Origin: Streptomyces sp. MBT65
GTDB lineage: Bacteria; Actinomycetota; Actinomycetes; Streptomycetales; Streptomycetaceae
Direction: 5' to 3'
Assembly: GCF_016612545.1 (NCBI RefSeq)
Contig: NZ_JAENRY010000003.1
Location: 1 to 64,000 of the forward strand
Length of the DNA stretch: 64,000 nucleotides
Below, piece by piece: positions 8,681-18,833 of this stretch. A program made the position numbers and the translations under genes. Numbering within the stretch: position 1 is the first letter of the stretch; each line of letters starts with the position of its first letter. Below the pieces are notes generated by a model, which saw nothing but the letters and a program-made list of their open reading frames with translations, searched no databases and was not told the origin of the DNA.

Positions 8681-8826
8681 GAAGGCTGATCCTCGCTTCC
8701 TTCGCCCGCAGCGTCGCGGGCGGCTGTCAGAGCGCTGCGTTCCCTGAGCAGACTGCCGACGAACCCGCCGACCGCCCCCAGGCCCAGACCCGCGCTCACC
8801 AGTCCGGTGCGGCTCACCGTTCGCAT
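8569..8826 (-). CDS. Possible small membrane protein upstream of the GNAT gene
   Basis: 85-residue frame starting MRTVSRTGLVSAGLGLGAVGG, behind a good ribosome site (GGGGAGGCAGG, 8 bases before ATG). The N-terminus could form one glycine-rich helix; the rest is polar. It overlaps the first 112 bases of the GNAT gene in another frame, which speaks against it. Not recognised; kept because of the strong ribosome site and because it fills the 8681-9010 gap. Confidence 0.25.
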   Translation of the reverse strand: MRTVSRTGLVSAGLGLGAVGGFVGSLLRERSALTAARDAAGEGSEDQPSWGVGSYRSRWTISRTFPNAVGRASSGSWTPSAGKPR

Positions 8827-9010
8827 GGCCCCTGCCTCCCCTAAGAGGTGCTGCCAGGTGGATGCGCCATACCCGAACGCATCGTATCCATGATGAGATT
8901 CCCTCGATACCGCCAGAAAGCAAAGAGCGGGCCGCGTTCCGGTACACACCGGACACGGCCCGCTCTGCTGGTCGGACGAACAGAAACAACCATGCCGAAA
9001 GCGAGACGGC

Positions 9011-10099
9011 TCAGGCCTCGTCCTCCGAGTCGTCGTCCACCAGGCTCCTCTGCAGGACCGGTCCCTCGCCCGGAGCCAAGGAACCGAGGATCCGCTCAAG
9101 GTCCTCCATCGAGGCGAACTCGACAGTGATCTTGCCCTTCTTCTGGCCCAGGTCGACCTTCACCCGGGTCTCGAAGCGATCAGAGAGCCGTGTGGCGAGA
9201 TCGGACAGTGCCGGGGAGACCAAGGCGCCGGCCCGAGGGCCCTTGGAGCGCTGAGCCGTCTGGGGCCGCGAGTCCATGAGGTGCACGATCTCCTCGACGG
9301 CGCGCACCGAGAGCCCCTCGGCCACGATCCGGTGAGCCAGCCGGTCCTGCTCCTCCGAGTCGTCGACGGCGAGCAGCGCCCGGGCATGACCGGCGGAGAG
9401 GACTCCGGCGGCGACACGGCGCTGGACCGACGGCGAGAGCTTCAGCAGACGCAGGGTGTTGGAGACCTGCGGACGCGAACGGCCGATGCGGTCCGCCAAC
9501 TGGTCGTGCGTGCAGTTGAAGTCCTTGAGCAACTGGTCGTAGGCAGCCGCCTCTTCGAGCGGGTTCAGCTGGGCGCGGTGCAGGTTCTCCAGGAGTGCGT
9601 CCAGGAGAAGCTTCTCGTCGTCCGTGGCCCGCACGATCGCGGGGATCGCCTCCAGGCCCGCCTCACGGCAGGCCCGCCAGCGCCGCTCGCCCATGATGAG
9701 CTCGTAGCTCGTCGGAGCGATCTGCCGTACGACGACGGGCTGGAGGAGGCCGACCTCCTTGATGGAGGTGACGAGTTCCTGCAGTGCGTCCTCGTCGAAC
9801 ACCTCACGCGGCTGACGTGAGTTCGGTGTGATGTCGTCGAGGGGCAGCTCGGCGAAGTAGGCACCGACGGGCGGCGCCGGCATCTGCGGGACACCGTACG
9901 ACGTGTCCTCTGTCTCGTAGGAGACCGGCGGCAGCGTGGTGACCTTCGCCGCGGCCACCCCTCGGTCGCCGGTGATGACCGGAACAGCCGTGGGAGACGC
10001 GGAACCCACCGCGGCCGGAGCCACCGTCTTCTCCCCGGTCGGGGCTGCGGGGATCAGTGCGCCGAGCCCACGGCCCAAACCCCTCCGTCGCTCGCTCAC
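9011..10099 (-). CDS. parB: Chromosome-partitioning protein ParB
   Basis: 362 residues. The ParB/Spo0J nuclease-like CTPase domain (~95-200) contains [13 protein letters not shown]. The central helix-turn-helix that binds parS is around [22 protein letters not shown]-terminal dimerisation domain ends in an acidic tail. The protein loads at the parS sites found here and spreads along DNA, organising origins during sporulation septation. Its ATG overlaps the parA stop by four bases, so the two form one operon. Confidence 0.97.
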   Translation of the reverse strand: MSERRRGLGRGLGALIPAAPTGEKTVAPAAVGSASPTAVPVITGDRGVAAAKVTTLPPVSYETEDTSYGVPQMPAPPVGAYFAELPLDDITPNSRQPREVFDEDALQELVTSIKEVGLLQPVVVRQIAPTSYELIMGERRWRACREAGLEAIPAIVRATDDEKLLLDALLENLHRAQLNPLEEAAAYDQLLKDFNCTHDQLADRIGRSRPQVSNTLRLLKLSPSVQRRVAAGVLSAGHARALLAVDDSEEQDRLAHRIVAEGLSVRAVEEIVHLMDSRPQTAQRSKGPRAGALVSPALSDLATRLSDRFETRVKVDLGQKKGKITVEFASMEDLERILGSLAPGEGPVLQRSLVDDDSEDEA

Positions 10100-11169
10100 T
10101 GGACACCCTCCACCATGCTCTGGTCGCTCTGAGCGCCGATGTGCGCATGCGGTGCGTCGTAGCTGACGCCCACACCCTTCAGCGCGATTTCCCTTGCCGC
10201 CTCAAAGTAGGAGAGGGCACCGCTCGATCCGGGATCGTAGGTCAGTACCGTCTGCCCGTAGCTCGGTGCCTCGGAGATACGGACCGAGCGGGGAATGCTC
10301 GTCCGCAGCACCTCGTCGCCGAAGTGGCTGCGCACCTCGTCGGCGACCTGGGACGCGAGGCGTGTCCGGCCGTCGTACATGGTGAGCAGGATGGTCGACA
10401 CATGCAGGTTGGGGTTGAGGTGCCCCCGTACCAGGTCGACGTTGCGAAGCAACTGTCCGAGGCCTTCCAGCGCGTAGTACTCGCACTGGATCGGGATGAG
10501 GACCTCCGCGCCGGCGACCAACGCGTTGACCGTCAGCAGGCCGAGCGAGGGTGGACAGTCGATGAGGATGTAGTCCAGCGGCTGCTCGTAGGCCTGAATC
10601 GCCCGCTGCAGTCTGCTCTCACGGGCCACCAGGGACACCAGCTCGATCTCCGCACCGGCGAGATCGATCGTGGCAGGGGCACAGAAGAGGCCCTCGACAT
10701 CGGGAACCGGCTGCACGACCTCGGAGAGAGGCCGGCTGTCGACCAACACGTCGTAGATGGAAGGGACTTCCGCGTGGTGATCGATCCCCAGTGCCGTGGA
10801 GGCGTTGCCCTGTGGGTCGAGGTCGACCACCAGAACACGGGCACCGTGCAGTGCCAGCGAAGCGGCAAGATTGACGGTCGTCGTCGTCTTGCCCACCCCA
10901 CCCTTCTGGTTGGCAACGACCATGATGCGGGTCTGCTCAGGACGTGGCAGGCCCTCGCCGGCACGACCTAGCGCTTCTACCGCCAGTTGGGCAGCACGAC
11001 CGATGGGAGTGTCGTCCATAGGGGGCGGTGTTTCACGTGAAACGTCCTCCCCCATCGACTCGGTACGGGGACCGGGGACCGGATCGGTCATCGGTCCCGC
11101 GATGTTGGCGTCGGACCGCAAGGATTCACTCTCCTCGACTTCAGGCTCGCAATGAACAGAGCCTCCCAT
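10096..11169 (-). CDS. parA: Chromosome-partitioning ATPase ParA
   Basis: ParA/Soj ATPase. The deviant Walker A motif [15 protein letters not shown] is followed by [17 protein letters not shown] and by [12 protein letters not shown] (Walker B region). I start it at ATG 11169 (357 residues, about the length usual in Streptomyces); the frame is open to 11376, and ATG 11091 is a third option. A parS lies inside the N-terminal coding region (codons for VSRET) and another lies upstream of the chosen start. ParA forms filaments that position ParB-origin complexes in aerial hyphae. Confidence 0.95.
   Translation of the reverse strand: MGGSVHCEPEVEESESLRSDANIAGPMTDPVPGPRTESMGEDVSRETPPPMDDTPIGRAAQLAVEALGRAGEGLPRPEQTRIMVVANQKGGVGKTTTTVNLAASLALHGARVLVVDLDPQGNASTALGIDHHAEVPSIYDVLVDSRPLSEVVQPVPDVEGLFCAPATIDLAGAEIELVSLVARESRLQRAIQAYEQPLDYILIDCPPSLGLLTVNALVAGAEVLIPIQCEYYALEGLGQLLRNVDLVRGHLNPNLHVSTILLTMYDGRTRLASQVADEVRSHFGDEVLRTSIPRSVRISEAPSYGQTVLTYDPGSSGALSYFEAAREIALKGVGVSYDAPHAHIGAQSDQSMVEGVQ
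11030..11043. promoter_or_regulatory. parS: parS site within the 5' part of parA
   Basis: Perfect GTTTCACGTGAAAC. It encodes VSRET, the same peptide encoded by the parS in the anti-sigma gene, so both sites sit in the same reading frame relative to their genes. Confidence 0.92.
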
Positions 11170-11324
11170 GTCTTCAGGGTCGTGAACCAGTGAGGCCTGT
11201 TGTTCTGTGGAGAATTCCACCTCTGTGGACAACTCCGTGACCTCTCCGAGTGATCCGAGAGGCTTCCTATCGCGGGGTTCGGCCGCGCGGCTGCGGCTGA
11301 TGATGCCGTGGAGCAGTGAGCGAC

Positions 11325-11338
11325 GTTTCACGTGAAAC
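11325..11338. promoter_or_regulatory. parS: parS site upstream of parA
   Basis: Perfect GTTTCACGTGAAAC, about 155 bases before the chosen parA start. Occupancy by ParB could affect parAB transcription; that is inference. Confidence 0.92.
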
Positions 11339-11509
11339 ACGATGCACAGCAGCCGAGGCCCGAACTGTCGCGACACTCCGGCATGGATAGGTTTGGCAGC
11401 TTGTGTGGAGTAAGTTTCGTCGTCAGGACGGATCAGCGACGCACTTCACACGCTGAGACCAAGCTGCCTCGCACGCTGAGACCGACCCGCCTCAGACGCT
11501 GAGACACCC

Positions 11510-12226
11510 TCAACGGCGCCGCCGCGTACGCCCCGTACGAGCCGCCTTGGCCCGCTTCGCCGCGAAGCGAACCCCGCCGGGGCTCTCTCCGACCTCGACA
11601 CGAACCACCGTGGACAGCGGGTCGACGATGCCTTCACCGACTTGCAGGATGGACGTCTCCACGGCTCCGAGCTTGCTCAGTACGGTCGCCGCACTCTTGA
11701 GTTCCTCCTCGGCCGTGTCCCCCTTGAGGGCGAGCATCTCGCCGTAGGGACGCAGCAACGGGATGCCCCAGGTGGCCAGTCGCTCCAGCGGAGCCACGGC
11801 CCGGGCCGTCACCACATGGACCGGCTGCAGGGTGCCCATGACCTCCTCGGCCCGTCCCCGCACCACGGTGACGTGGTCGAGGCCCAGGAGTTCGACGACC
11901 TCGGTGAGGAAGTTCGTACGGCGGAGCAGTGGTTCGAGCAGGGTGATCTTGATGTCCTCGCGGACCAGGGCCAGGGGAATGCCCGGGAGGCCGGCGCCGG
12001 AGCCGACGTCGCAGACCGTCACTCCGTCCGGCACGACCTCCGAGAGGACCGCACAGTTCAGCAGGTGCCGTTCCCACAGACGAGGCACCTCACGTGGGCC
12101 GATCAGGCCGCGCTGCACACCCGCGTCGGCGAGCAGCTCGGCGTATCGGACCGCATCCTCGAAGCGATCGCCGAACACCTCGCGCGCCTGCTCGGGCGCG
12201 GGGGGAAGCTCCGCTGCCTCCGTCAC
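11510..12226 (-). CDS. rsmG: 16S rRNA (guanine-N7) methyltransferase RsmG (GidB)
   Basis: 238 residues from GTG 12226; the frame is open 33 bases further. The SAM-binding glycine motif VCDVGSGAGLPGIPLAL is near residues 75-90. EPLLRRTNFL and VVRGRAEE follow in the expected order. The enzyme methylates G527 of 16S rRNA; loss gives low-level streptomycin resistance in Streptomyces. The Arg/Lys-rich C-terminus fits RNA binding. It is read after jag but separated by a hairpin. Confidence 0.95.
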   Translation of the reverse strand: MTEAAELPPAPEQAREVFGDRFEDAVRYAELLADAGVQRGLIGPREVPRLWERHLLNCAVLSEVVPDGVTVCDVGSGAGLPGIPLALVREDIKITLLEPLLRRTNFLTEVVELLGLDHVTVVRGRAEEVMGTLQPVHVVTARAVAPLERLATWGIPLLRPYGEMLALKGDTAEEELKSAATVLSKLGAVETSILQVGEGIVDPLSTVVRVEVGESPGGVRFAAKRAKAARTGRTRRRR

Positions 12227-12315
12227 GGGGGACCGTCCTTCCGTACCGCAAGAGCGCATTGGGCGCTGACCACCAGGACCACCAGAACTACAGGACTATC
12301 AGGCTGACAAAGTTC

Positions 12316-12342
12316 GGCCCCGTCTGCTCAACAGACGGGGCC
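12316..12342 (-). terminator. Hairpin between jag and rsmG
   Basis: Eleven-base perfect stem GGCCCCGTCTG / CAGACGGGGCC with a five-base loop, 20 bases after the jag stop. Likely ends or attenuates the rnpA-yidC-jag transcript. Confidence 0.7.
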
Positions 12343-12361
12343 GGTGGAACGTCGGGACCGA

Positions 12362-12874
12362 TCAGGCGGGAAGTACGACGACGAAGCGCTGCGGCTCCTC
12401 GCCCTCCGACTCGCTGCGCAGTCCCGCGGCCTTGACCGCGTCGTGCACGACCTTGCGCTCGAACGGGGTCATCGGGTTCAGCTTCACCGGCTCGCCGGTG
12501 TTCTTCACGTCGGCCGCGGCCTTGGCGCCCAGCTCGGAGAGCTCGGTGCGCTTCTTGGCACGGTAGCCCGCGATGTCCAGCATCAGGCGGCTGCGGTCCC
12601 CGGTCTCCCGGTGCACGGCCAGCCGGGTGAGCTCCTGGAGTGCTTCCAGCACCTCACCGTCACGGCCGACGAGCTTCTGGAGATCGCGGCCGCTGCTGTC
12701 GCTGATGATCGAGACAGCGGCGCGGTCGGCCTCGACATCCATGTCGATGTCGCCGTCGAGATCGGCGATGTCCAGCAGACCCTCGAGGTAGTCCGCCGCG
12801 ATCTCGCCCTCCTGCTCCAGGCGGGACAGGGTGTCTGCACCCTCGGCAGCGGCGGAGGTGGTGCCTTCCGTCAC
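12362..12874 (-). CDS. jag: Jag/KhpB-like RNA-binding protein (KH + R3H)
   Basis: 170 residues. A KH-like domain (~65-110) includes LVGRDGEVLEALQELTRLA. The R3H domain (~100-165) contains RSRLMLDIAGYRAKK and NPMTPFERKVVHDAV. Proteins of this family bind RNA and are encoded beside yidC in most Gram-positives. The N-terminal Jag domain of Firmicutes is absent, as in other actinomycetes. Confidence 0.9.
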   Translation of the reverse strand: MTEGTTSAAAEGADTLSRLEQEGEIAADYLEGLLDIADLDGDIDMDVEADRAAVSIISDSSGRDLQKLVGRDGEVLEALQELTRLAVHRETGDRSRLMLDIAGYRAKKRTELSELGAKAAADVKNTGEPVKLNPMTPFERKVVHDAVKAAGLRSESEGEEPQRFVVVLPA

Positions 12875-12889
12875 GGGATGGACTCCTTC

Positions 12890-14185
12890 TTACTTCTTGG
12901 ACGGGGACTTGGGCCGCTGCGGACCCTTGCGCTGTCCGGACTGGGCCTTGCTGCGGGTGCCGCCGGCGGGCTTCGGGGCGGGCTTCTTCGCGGCGGTGGC
13001 GGGCTTGGCGTCCTCGGGTTCGTCCGACTTGCTCAGCGAGGTCTTCGGCTCGTCGGCGTCGTCGGCCGCGCCCTCGGCACTGTCATCGGCCGCCTTGGCG
13101 GCGGACTGGCGCTGGGCCTTGGTCTGCCGCTTGGGCTGCTGACGCCTGGGGGCGGCCGTGGTCGGCGTACCGTCCTCGGACTCCACAGCCGTGCTCTCGC
13201 CCTTCACCACAGTGCCGTCGGCCTGGGCCACGAGGCCCACCTTGGTGAGGCTGTTGATGAACTTGCGCTCGAACTCGTTGCGGTCGCGGCCCTTGGAGAC
13301 GATCGCCTTGACGATGGCCTTCTCACCCCGGCTGCGGGTCTTCTCGTGGTGCGTGACGTGCTTGGTCAGGCGCTCCAGGTAGGCGGCCTGGGCCTTGGAA
13401 CCCGGCGTCGGGTTGTTGCGGATGACGTACATCTGCTGGCCCATGGTCCACACGTTGGTGGTCAGCCAGTAGACGAGGACACCGACGGGGAAGTTGATGC
13501 CGAAGATGGCGAACATGACGGGGAAGACGTACATCAGCATCTTCTGCTGCTGCATGAACGGCGTCTTCACCGTGGTGTCGACGTTCTTCGTCATCAGCTG
13601 GCGCTGCGTGTAGAACTGCGACGCCGACATCATCACGATCATGATCGCGGTGACGACCCGGACGTCGGTCAGCGTGGCGCCGAGCGCCTCGACCTTGCTG
13701 CTGCCGTCCGTGAACTTGGCGGCGAGCGGGGCACCGAAGATGTGCGCCTTACGCGCGCTGGCGAGCAGCGAGTCGTTGATGACGCCGATCGTCGAGCCCG
13801 TCGCGATGCCGTTGAGCACGTGGTACAGGGCGAAGAAGAACGGGGACTGCGCCAGGATGGGAAGGCACGAGGAGAGCGGGTTGGTACCCGACTCCTTGTA
13901 CAGCTTCATCATCTCTTCGGACTGACGCTGCTTGTCGTTCTTGTAGCGTTCCTGGATCTTCTTCATCTCGGGCTGCAGGGTCTGCATGGCCCGGGTCGCC
14001 TTGATCTGCTTCACGAAGAGCGGGATCAGACAGATGCGGATCAGGATCACCAGGGACACGATGGACAGGCCCCAGGCCCAGCCCGTGTCGGGACCGAAAA
14101 CCTTCCCGTACACCGAGTGGAACTGGACGATGACCCAAGAAACGGGTGTCGTGATGAAGCTGAAAAGACTGGCAATCGTGTCCAC
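12890..14185 (-). CDS. yidC: Membrane protein insertase YidC
   Basis: 431 residues, GTG start. The five-helix YidC/Oxa1 core spans ~15-270, with the positively charged cytoplasmic loop ([20 protein letters not shown]) and the conserved [20 protein letters not shown] segment. No large periplasmic domain, as in Gram-positives. The C-terminal ~150 residues are a Lys/Ala/Pro/Arg-rich tail likely to contact ribosomes. It inserts membrane proteins with or without SecYEG. It starts three bases after yidD, which puts it in the rpmH-rnpA-yidD-yidC-jag set. Confidence 0.96.
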   Translation of the reverse strand: MDTIASLFSFITTPVSWVIVQFHSVYGKVFGPDTGWAWGLSIVSLVILIRICLIPLFVKQIKATRAMQTLQPEMKKIQERYKNDKQRQSEEMMKLYKESGTNPLSSCLPILAQSPFFFALYHVLNGIATGSTIGVINDSLLASARKAHIFGAPLAAKFTDGSSKVEALGATLTDVRVVTAIMIVMMSASQFYTQRQLMTKNVDTTVKTPFMQQQKMLMYVFPVMFAIFGINFPVGVLVYWLTTNVWTMGQQMYVIRNNPTPGSKAQAAYLERLTKHVTHHEKTRSRGEKAIVKAIVSKGRDRNEFERKFINSLTKVGLVAQADGTVVKGESTAVESEDGTPTTAAPRRQQPKRQTKAQRQSAAKAADDSAEGAADDADEPKTSLSKSDEPEDAKPATAAKKPAPKPAGGTRSKAQSGQRKGPQRPKSPSKK

Positions 14186-14188
14186 TAA

Positions 14189-14542
14189 TCATGCTCCTTG
14201 GGCATGGGACGGTGTCTCTGCGGCCGGGCTCGAAGGACTCAGCCCTTCAGTGGCCGTTTCGGCGGCGGAGGTCCCGCCCTTGTCTGCGGGCCGTGCGCCC
14301 CGCAGCATCTCGTGCCACCTAGGACGCTTGCGCGGCGGGACATGGTCCACGCCGCCGAGCGACCACGGATTGCACCGCAGGATGCGCCAGGCCGTGAGCG
14401 CTGTGCCCTTGATCGCGCCGTGCCGGTCTATGGCCGTATAGCCGTAGTGGGAGCACGACGGGTAGTACTTGCAGACCGGCCCTAGCAAGGGACTGATCGT
14501 CCACTGGTACAGCTTGATCAGCGCCAGCAGTGGGTACTTCAT
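14189..14542 (-). CDS. yidD: Membrane protein insertion efficiency factor YidD
   Basis: 117 residues. Family core [26 protein letters not shown] includes the conserved Cys pair, then [17 protein letters not shown]. The tail beyond ~residue 85 is low-complexity. Overlaps rnpA by four bases. Small amphipathic, membrane-associated helper of YidC. Confidence 0.93.
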   Translation of the reverse strand: MKYPLLALIKLYQWTISPLLGPVCKYYPSCSHYGYTAIDRHGAIKGTALTAWRILRCNPWSLGGVDHVPPRKRPRWHEMLRGARPADKGGTSAAETATEGLSPSSPAAETPSHAQGA

Positions 14543-14910
14543 CGCGCGCCCCCTCCCAGCAGCCGCTGAACGGCGGCATCCAGGTCTTGGGCCAGCTGTG
14601 CATGGTCGGCGTCGCCCGCTCCGGGCAGCGCTCGTACGACTACCAGGCTACCGGGGGGAAACAGGGCGACTCGCTCGCGCATCAGATGGCGAAGTCTGCG
14701 CTTCACCTTGTTGCGCACCACGGCGCCGCCGACAGCCTTGCTGACGACGAAACCCGCACGCGTCGGGGGAGCGCTCTCCCCTGGCGCGTGCGGGTCCGTG
14801 GCACCGCTACGAAAGTGGACGACGAGAAGCGGGCGGCCGGCCCGGCGACCCCGTCGTACCGCGGTCGCGAACTCTTCGCGCCGCCTCAGCCGATGCTCGG
14901 TAGGCAGCAC
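14539..14910 (-). CDS. rnpA: Ribonuclease P protein component
   Basis: 123 residues, GTG start ([21 protein letters not shown]). The RNR signature [15 protein letters not shown] is near 65-80. It binds the RNase P RNA and helps mature tRNA 5' ends. It lies 21 bases after rpmH, the universal rpmH-rnpA pairing. Confidence 0.95.
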   Translation of the reverse strand: MLPTEHRLRRREEFATAVRRGRRAGRPLLVVHFRSGATDPHAPGESAPPTRAGFVVSKAVGGAVVRNKVKRRLRHLMRERVALFPPGSLVVVRALPGAGDADHAQLAQDLDAAVQRLLGGGAR

Positions 14911-14931
14911 GACGTCATGACCTGATCGGGA

Positions 14932-15069
14932 TCAGGCGGACAGGCTGGCGCGACCCTTGCCACGACGGTTCGCGAGAATCGCGCGACCGGCACGGGTACG
15001 CATCCGCAGGCGGAAGCCGTGGGTCTTGGCACGACGACGGTTGTTCGGCTGGAAGGTGCGCTTGCTCAC
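14932..15069 (-). CDS. rpmH: 50S ribosomal protein L34
   Basis: 45 residues read from GTG 15069: [19 protein letters not shown], then [15 protein letters not shown], ending KGRASLSA. Size and sequence are typical of L34. Ribosome site CTGGAG lies upstream. Divergent from dnaA, as in nearly all bacteria. Confidence 0.97.
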   Translation of the reverse strand: MSKRTFQPNNRRRAKTHGFRLRMRTRAGRAILANRRGKGRASLSA

Positions 15070-15237
15070 GAGGGGGCTCCAGAAATAAATCGGTGGTGGC
15101 GGGTGCCGTCCTGGCTGTCACCGTGCGCCCACGAGTAGCTCGCAGTTACGCCCGAGTGCACCGCTTCCCGATCACCTCGAAGCGATCTGTGCCCATCGGA
15201 GGCAGGCGGCAGCAGCCATCGACAACTCGACCTGGTC

Positions 15238-15267
15238 ACGGTACGCGGGGCTACGCCATCCGGTCAA
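15238..15267 (-). promoter_or_regulatory. Probable rpmH promoter
   Basis: On the reverse strand, TTGACC (15267-15262) and TACCGT (15243-15238) are separated by 18 bases, close to the primary-sigma consensus. It lies ~170 bases before rpmH within the 400-bp rpmH-dnaA spacer. Confidence 0.5.
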
Positions 15268-15288
15268 ACCAGCGGTCACGAGGAGACA

Positions 15289-15343
15289 CTATCCACAGGC
15301 TGGGGACAACAACTTGAACCGCACCCGTCGCCCTGACTACCGT
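15289..15343 (+). promoter_or_regulatory. Probable dnaA promoter with an overlapping DnaA box
   Basis: TTGAAC (15314-15319) and TACCGT (15338-15343) are 18 bases apart. A DnaA-box-like CTATCCACA ends at 15297, just upstream, and suits autoregulation. The rest of the spacer (to 15468) shows no gene; it carries the 5' untranslated leader of dnaA. Confidence 0.45.
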
Positions 15344-15468
15344 GGCTGGACTCCGATTCGTTCCTTTGTCCCCCGCCCCAACACCTTTTTCCCGAGCGCC
15401 CCACCCGATGTACATCCCGTCCCGTCCGCGAACCACACGTTCGTGGGACCCGTGAGAGAGCGTGCCCT

Positions 15469-17406
15469 GTGGCTGACGTACCTGCCGATCTTGCCGCAGT
15501 GTGGCCACGAGTGCTGGAGCAACTTCTCGGTGAGGGGCGTGGGCAGGGTGTCGAGACCAAGGACGAGCACTGGATCCGGCGCTGCCAGCCCCTGGCACTC
15601 GTCGCCGACACAGCCTTGCTCGCCGTACCGAACGAATTTGCGAAAGGCGTCCTCGAAGGCCGCCTCGCCCCGATCGTCAGCGAGACGCTGAGCCGCGAGT
15701 GCGGCCGGCCGATCCGTATCGCGATCACCGTCGACGACTCCGCCGGCGAGCCCCCCGGCCCGCCGGCACCCCCTGCCCAGCCCCAGCGCCGCTACGAGGA
15801 ACCCGAGCAGAGCCGCGACCCGTACGAGGGCGGCTACGGCCGGCACCGCGCCGAGCCGCTCCCCGGCGGCCCGGGCGACCAACTGCCCACCGCCCGCCCC
15901 GCCTACCCGTCGGAGTACCAGCGCCCCGAGCCGGGCGCCTGGCCGCGGCCGGCGCAGGACGACTACGGCTGGCAGCAGCAGCGACTCGGCTTCCCGGAGC
16001 GCGATCCGTACGCCTCGCCGTCGCAGGACCAGTACGGGCCGCCGTCCCAGGATCAGTACGGCGCACCGGCGAAGGACAAGTACGGCCCGCCCCAGGACTC
16101 GTATCCGTCGCAGCAGGACCAGTACGCGCCGCCGGCGCAGGACTACCGCCCGCAGTCGATGGAACGTCCGTCGTACGAGCAGCAGCGCGCCGAGTACGAA
16201 CAGTCGCGGGCCGAGTACGAGCAGTCCCGCGCGGAGTACAACCAGCGCGACGCGCGCCGCGATCTGTCCGACTCGCGCTCGTCCTCGAACTCCGGTCATG
16301 TGCACCGCGGCGGTCCGGGGTCGCCGGGACCGCTGGGCTCCAAGCCCGCGCCCGCGGCCGGTCCGGGTGAGCCGACCGCGCGCCTGAACCCGAAGTACCT
16401 CTTCGACACGTTCGTCATCGGCGCCTCCAACCGCTTCGCGCACGCGGCCGCGGTCGCCGTCGCCGAGGCGCCCGCGAAGGCATACAACCCCCTTTTCATC
16501 TATGGGGAGTCGGGGCTCGGCAAGACGCACCTGCTGCACGCGATCGGGCACTACGCGCGGAGCCTGTACCCCGGCACGCGCGTGCGGTACGTCAGCTCGG
16601 AGGAGTTCACCAACGAGTTCATCAACTCGATCCGCGACGGCAAGGGCGACAGCTTCCGCAAGCGGTACCGCGAGATGGACATCCTTCTGGTCGACGACAT
16701 CCAGTTCCTCGCGGACAAGGAGTCGACGCAGGAGGAGTTCTTCCACACGTTCAACACGCTCCACAACGCGAACAAGCAGATCGTGCTCTCCAGCGACCGG
16801 CCGCCCAAGCAGCTGGTCACGCTGGAGGACCGGCTGCGGAACCGTTTCGAGTGGGGCCTGATCACCGACGTCCAGCCGCCCGAGCTGGAGACCCGTATCG
16901 CCATCCTTCGTAAGAAGGCGGTGCAGGAGCAGCTCAACGCCCCGCCCGAGGTCCTGGAGTTCATCGCCTCCCGCATCTCGCGCAACATCCGCGAGCTGGA
17001 GGGGGCGCTGATCCGGGTGACGGCGTTCGCGTCGCTCAACCGGCAGCCGGTGGACCTCGGTCTCACCGAGATCGTCCTGAAGGACCTGATCCCGGGCGGC
17101 GAGGACTCGACCCCGGAGATCACCGCGACGGCGATCATGGGAGCGACCGCCGACTACTTCGGCATCACGGTCGAGGACCTGTGCGGCAGTTCACGCGGCC
17201 GCCAGCTGGTCACGGCCCGGCAGATCGCCATGTACGTGTGCCGCGAACTGACCGACCTCTCCCTGCCGAAGATCGGCGCACAGTTCGGCGGCCGCGACCA
17301 CACCACGGTCATGCACGCCGACCGCAAGATCCGCGCACTGATGGCCGAGCGCCGCTCGATCTACAACCAGGTCACCGAACTGACCAACCGCATCAAGAAC
17401 GGCTAG
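15469..17406 (+). CDS. dnaA: Chromosomal replication initiator DnaA
   Basis: 645 residues, GTG start. Domain I (~1-85) binds partner proteins. Domain II (~86-300) is very long and disordered, with Tyr/Gln/Pro repeats such as [15 protein letters not shown] and three near-identical EQSRAEY units. The AAA+ domain has Walker [10 protein letters not shown] (~345) and Walker [10 protein letters not shown] (~405). Domain IV ends with the DnaA-box-binding [14 protein letters not shown] (~608). Long domain II is typical of Streptomyces DnaA. The gene is now separated from its oriC by an IS21 element. Confidence 0.97.
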   Translation: MADVPADLAAVWPRVLEQLLGEGRGQGVETKDEHWIRRCQPLALVADTALLAVPNEFAKGVLEGRLAPIVSETLSRECGRPIRIAITVDDSAGEPPGPPAPPAQPQRRYEEPEQSRDPYEGGYGRHRAEPLPGGPGDQLPTARPAYPSEYQRPEPGAWPRPAQDDYGWQQQRLGFPERDPYASPSQDQYGPPSQDQYGAPAKDKYGPPQDSYPSQQDQYAPPAQDYRPQSMERPSYEQQRAEYEQSRAEYEQSRAEYNQRDARRDLSDSRSSSNSGHVHRGGPGSPGPLGSKPAPAAGPGEPTARLNPKYLFDTFVIGASNRFAHAAAVAVAEAPAKAYNPLFIYGESGLGKTHLLHAIGHYARSLYPGTRVRYVSSEEFTNEFINSIRDGKGDSFRKRYREMDILLVDDIQFLADKESTQEEFFHTFNTLHNANKQIVLSSDRPPKQLVTLEDRLRNRFEWGLITDVQPPELETRIAILRKKAVQEQLNAPPEVLEFIASRISRNIRELEGALIRVTAFASLNRQPVDLGLTEIVLKDLIPGGEDSTPEITATAIMGATADYFGITVEDLCGSSRGRQLVTARQIAMYVCRELTDLSLPKIGAQFGGRDHTTVMHADRKIRALMAERRSIYNQVTELTNRIKNG

Positions 17407-17467
17407 CAGCAGCGGAGTTACGACGCCGAGAGCACAGCACAGAGTCGGCAGCAGCAGGGTTACGACA

Positions 17468-17507
17468 CCGAAGGGCGCCCCGGGATTTCTCCAGGGGCGC
17501 CCTTCGG
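17468..17507 (+). terminator. dnaA terminator
   Basis: Perfect 14-base stem (CCGAAGGGCGCCCC and complement) with a 12-base loop, 61 bases after the dnaA stop. No strong T-run follows. Confidence 0.75.
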
Positions 17508-17936
17508 CTTGGCGGGGCCGACCGACCGGGACGGCGCTCGGAGGGGGACGGGAAGTTCTTCGGCGGGCGCCGGGGAGGGTGTCCCGGAGCGGGCCCCGGA
17601 GAGTGTCCCGGGAGGAGTTCCAGAAGTCGTCCGGAACCGAGCCGCAGCGGATTCCCCGGCGGCGACCCGCCGAGAGGTGCAGCCGGTAAGCCTTCTCGGC
17701 TTCGCAGGTCGCGGCCGGGTTCAGCCAGGCACCCCGAGGCCGGGCTCCCCGAGGCCAGGCAGCAACAACCCGCACCGCCCGTGACTGGCTCGCGCGGCGG
17801 GGCGGACGGCGGCGGAGCTTCAGCCGGGCCGGGGCCGGCCACAGTTCCTCCGGATCGGCGCGATCCGGGTGGCTGCACCACATGGTGGGGCGCCACCGAT
17901 CTCCAGCCAGTCCGGCACCGCTCAGAGCCGAGACAG
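17508..17936. other. Non-coding stretch between dnaA terminator and the IS element
   Basis: Very GC-rich (runs such as GGCGGGGCGGACGGCGGCGG). No supported gene and no convincing DnaA box. Before the insertion this was the dnaA-proximal part of the dnaA-dnaN spacer. Confidence 0.5.
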
Positions 17937-17941
17937 TGCCG
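17937..17941. repeat. Target-site duplication of the IS21 element (partner at 20217-20221)
   Basis: TGCCG stands directly outside each IS end. Five bases is within the 4-8 bp range of IS21. Its intactness suggests a simple, fairly recent insertion with no later rearrangement. Confidence 0.85.
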
Positions 17942-18013
17942 TGTCGGCGGCGGCTGAATCTTGACCCGGTGTGGGCGGTCGAGTTCTGACCCACCGGGTC
18001 TGGTTGCCGGTGT

Positions 18014-18833
18014 TCAGTCGGTGTCGTGTGTGGCGGTGGGGACGCGTCCGAGTTGGCGTCCGCGCATGCGGTAGGAGTCGCCTTTGAGGGAGTGGACCTC
18101 GGCGTGGTGGACGAGGCGGTCGATCATGGCGGCGGCCACGGTCTCGTCGCCGAATACCTCGCCCCAGCGTCCGAAGGGTCTGTTGCTCGTGACGATCACA
18201 CTCGCTCTCTCGTAATCTGTTCGAGACCAGCTGGAAGAACAGGTTCGCGGCCTCGGATTCGAAGGGGATGTAGCCGACCTCGTCGACCACGATCAGCGGA
18301 TAGCGGGACAGTTTGGTGAGCTCGGCCTGGAGGTGTCCGCCATGGTGGGCGGCGGCCAGGCGGTCGACCCATTCGGCGGCGGTGGCGAACGCGACCCGGT
18401 GGCCGGCCTGGCAGGCGCGGACCGCGAGTCCGATCGCCAGGTGTGTCTTCCCCGTCCCCGGAGGTCCCAGAAAAACGGCGTTCTCCTTGCCGGTGATGAA
18501 GTCCAACGTGCCCAGATGCGCGAGCTGTTGGCGCGTTATGCCGCGCAGATGGGTGACGTCGAGTTCCTCGATCGTCTTGATCGCGGGGAAGCGGGCGGTG
18601 CGGATGCGGGCCTCGCCGCCGTGGGACTCACGGGCGGAGACCTCCCGCTGGAGGCAGGCGACGAGGAACTCGGTGTGTGTCCAGGTCTCCTTCAAGGCGC
18701 GTCCGGCCAGGCGTTCGGCGGCGTCCAGCAGGGCCGGGGCCTTCATCGCCCGGGCCAGGAAGGACAGGTCGGCGGCGGTCTGACGGCCGGTCCTGGGCCC
18801 CGCCGCGGCGGTGGTCCTGGTGGTGGCGGGCAT
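18014..18833 (-). pseudogene. istB: istB, IS21 helper ATPase, broken by a one-base insertion
   Basis: IstB/DnaC-type AAA+ helper: GPPGTGKTHLAIGLAVRA (Walker A), then RYPLIVVDEVGYIPF (Walker B). The frame runs well to FFQLVSNR, then derails. Dropping one T in the AGATTACG stretch (plus-strand AA at 18214-18215) restores YERASVIVTSNRPFGRWGEVF and the normal C-terminus, which ends at 18014. As written, the product loses the sensor/arginine-finger end and gains an unrelated Arg-rich tail. Its start overlaps the istA stop by one base. Confidence 0.85.

Noticed and set aside
11170..11376. Extended ParA N-terminus from 11376
   Set aside because: Would run through a parS and Arg-rich sequence without likeness to ParA; a shorter start gives the family's length, though the exact codon is unsettled.
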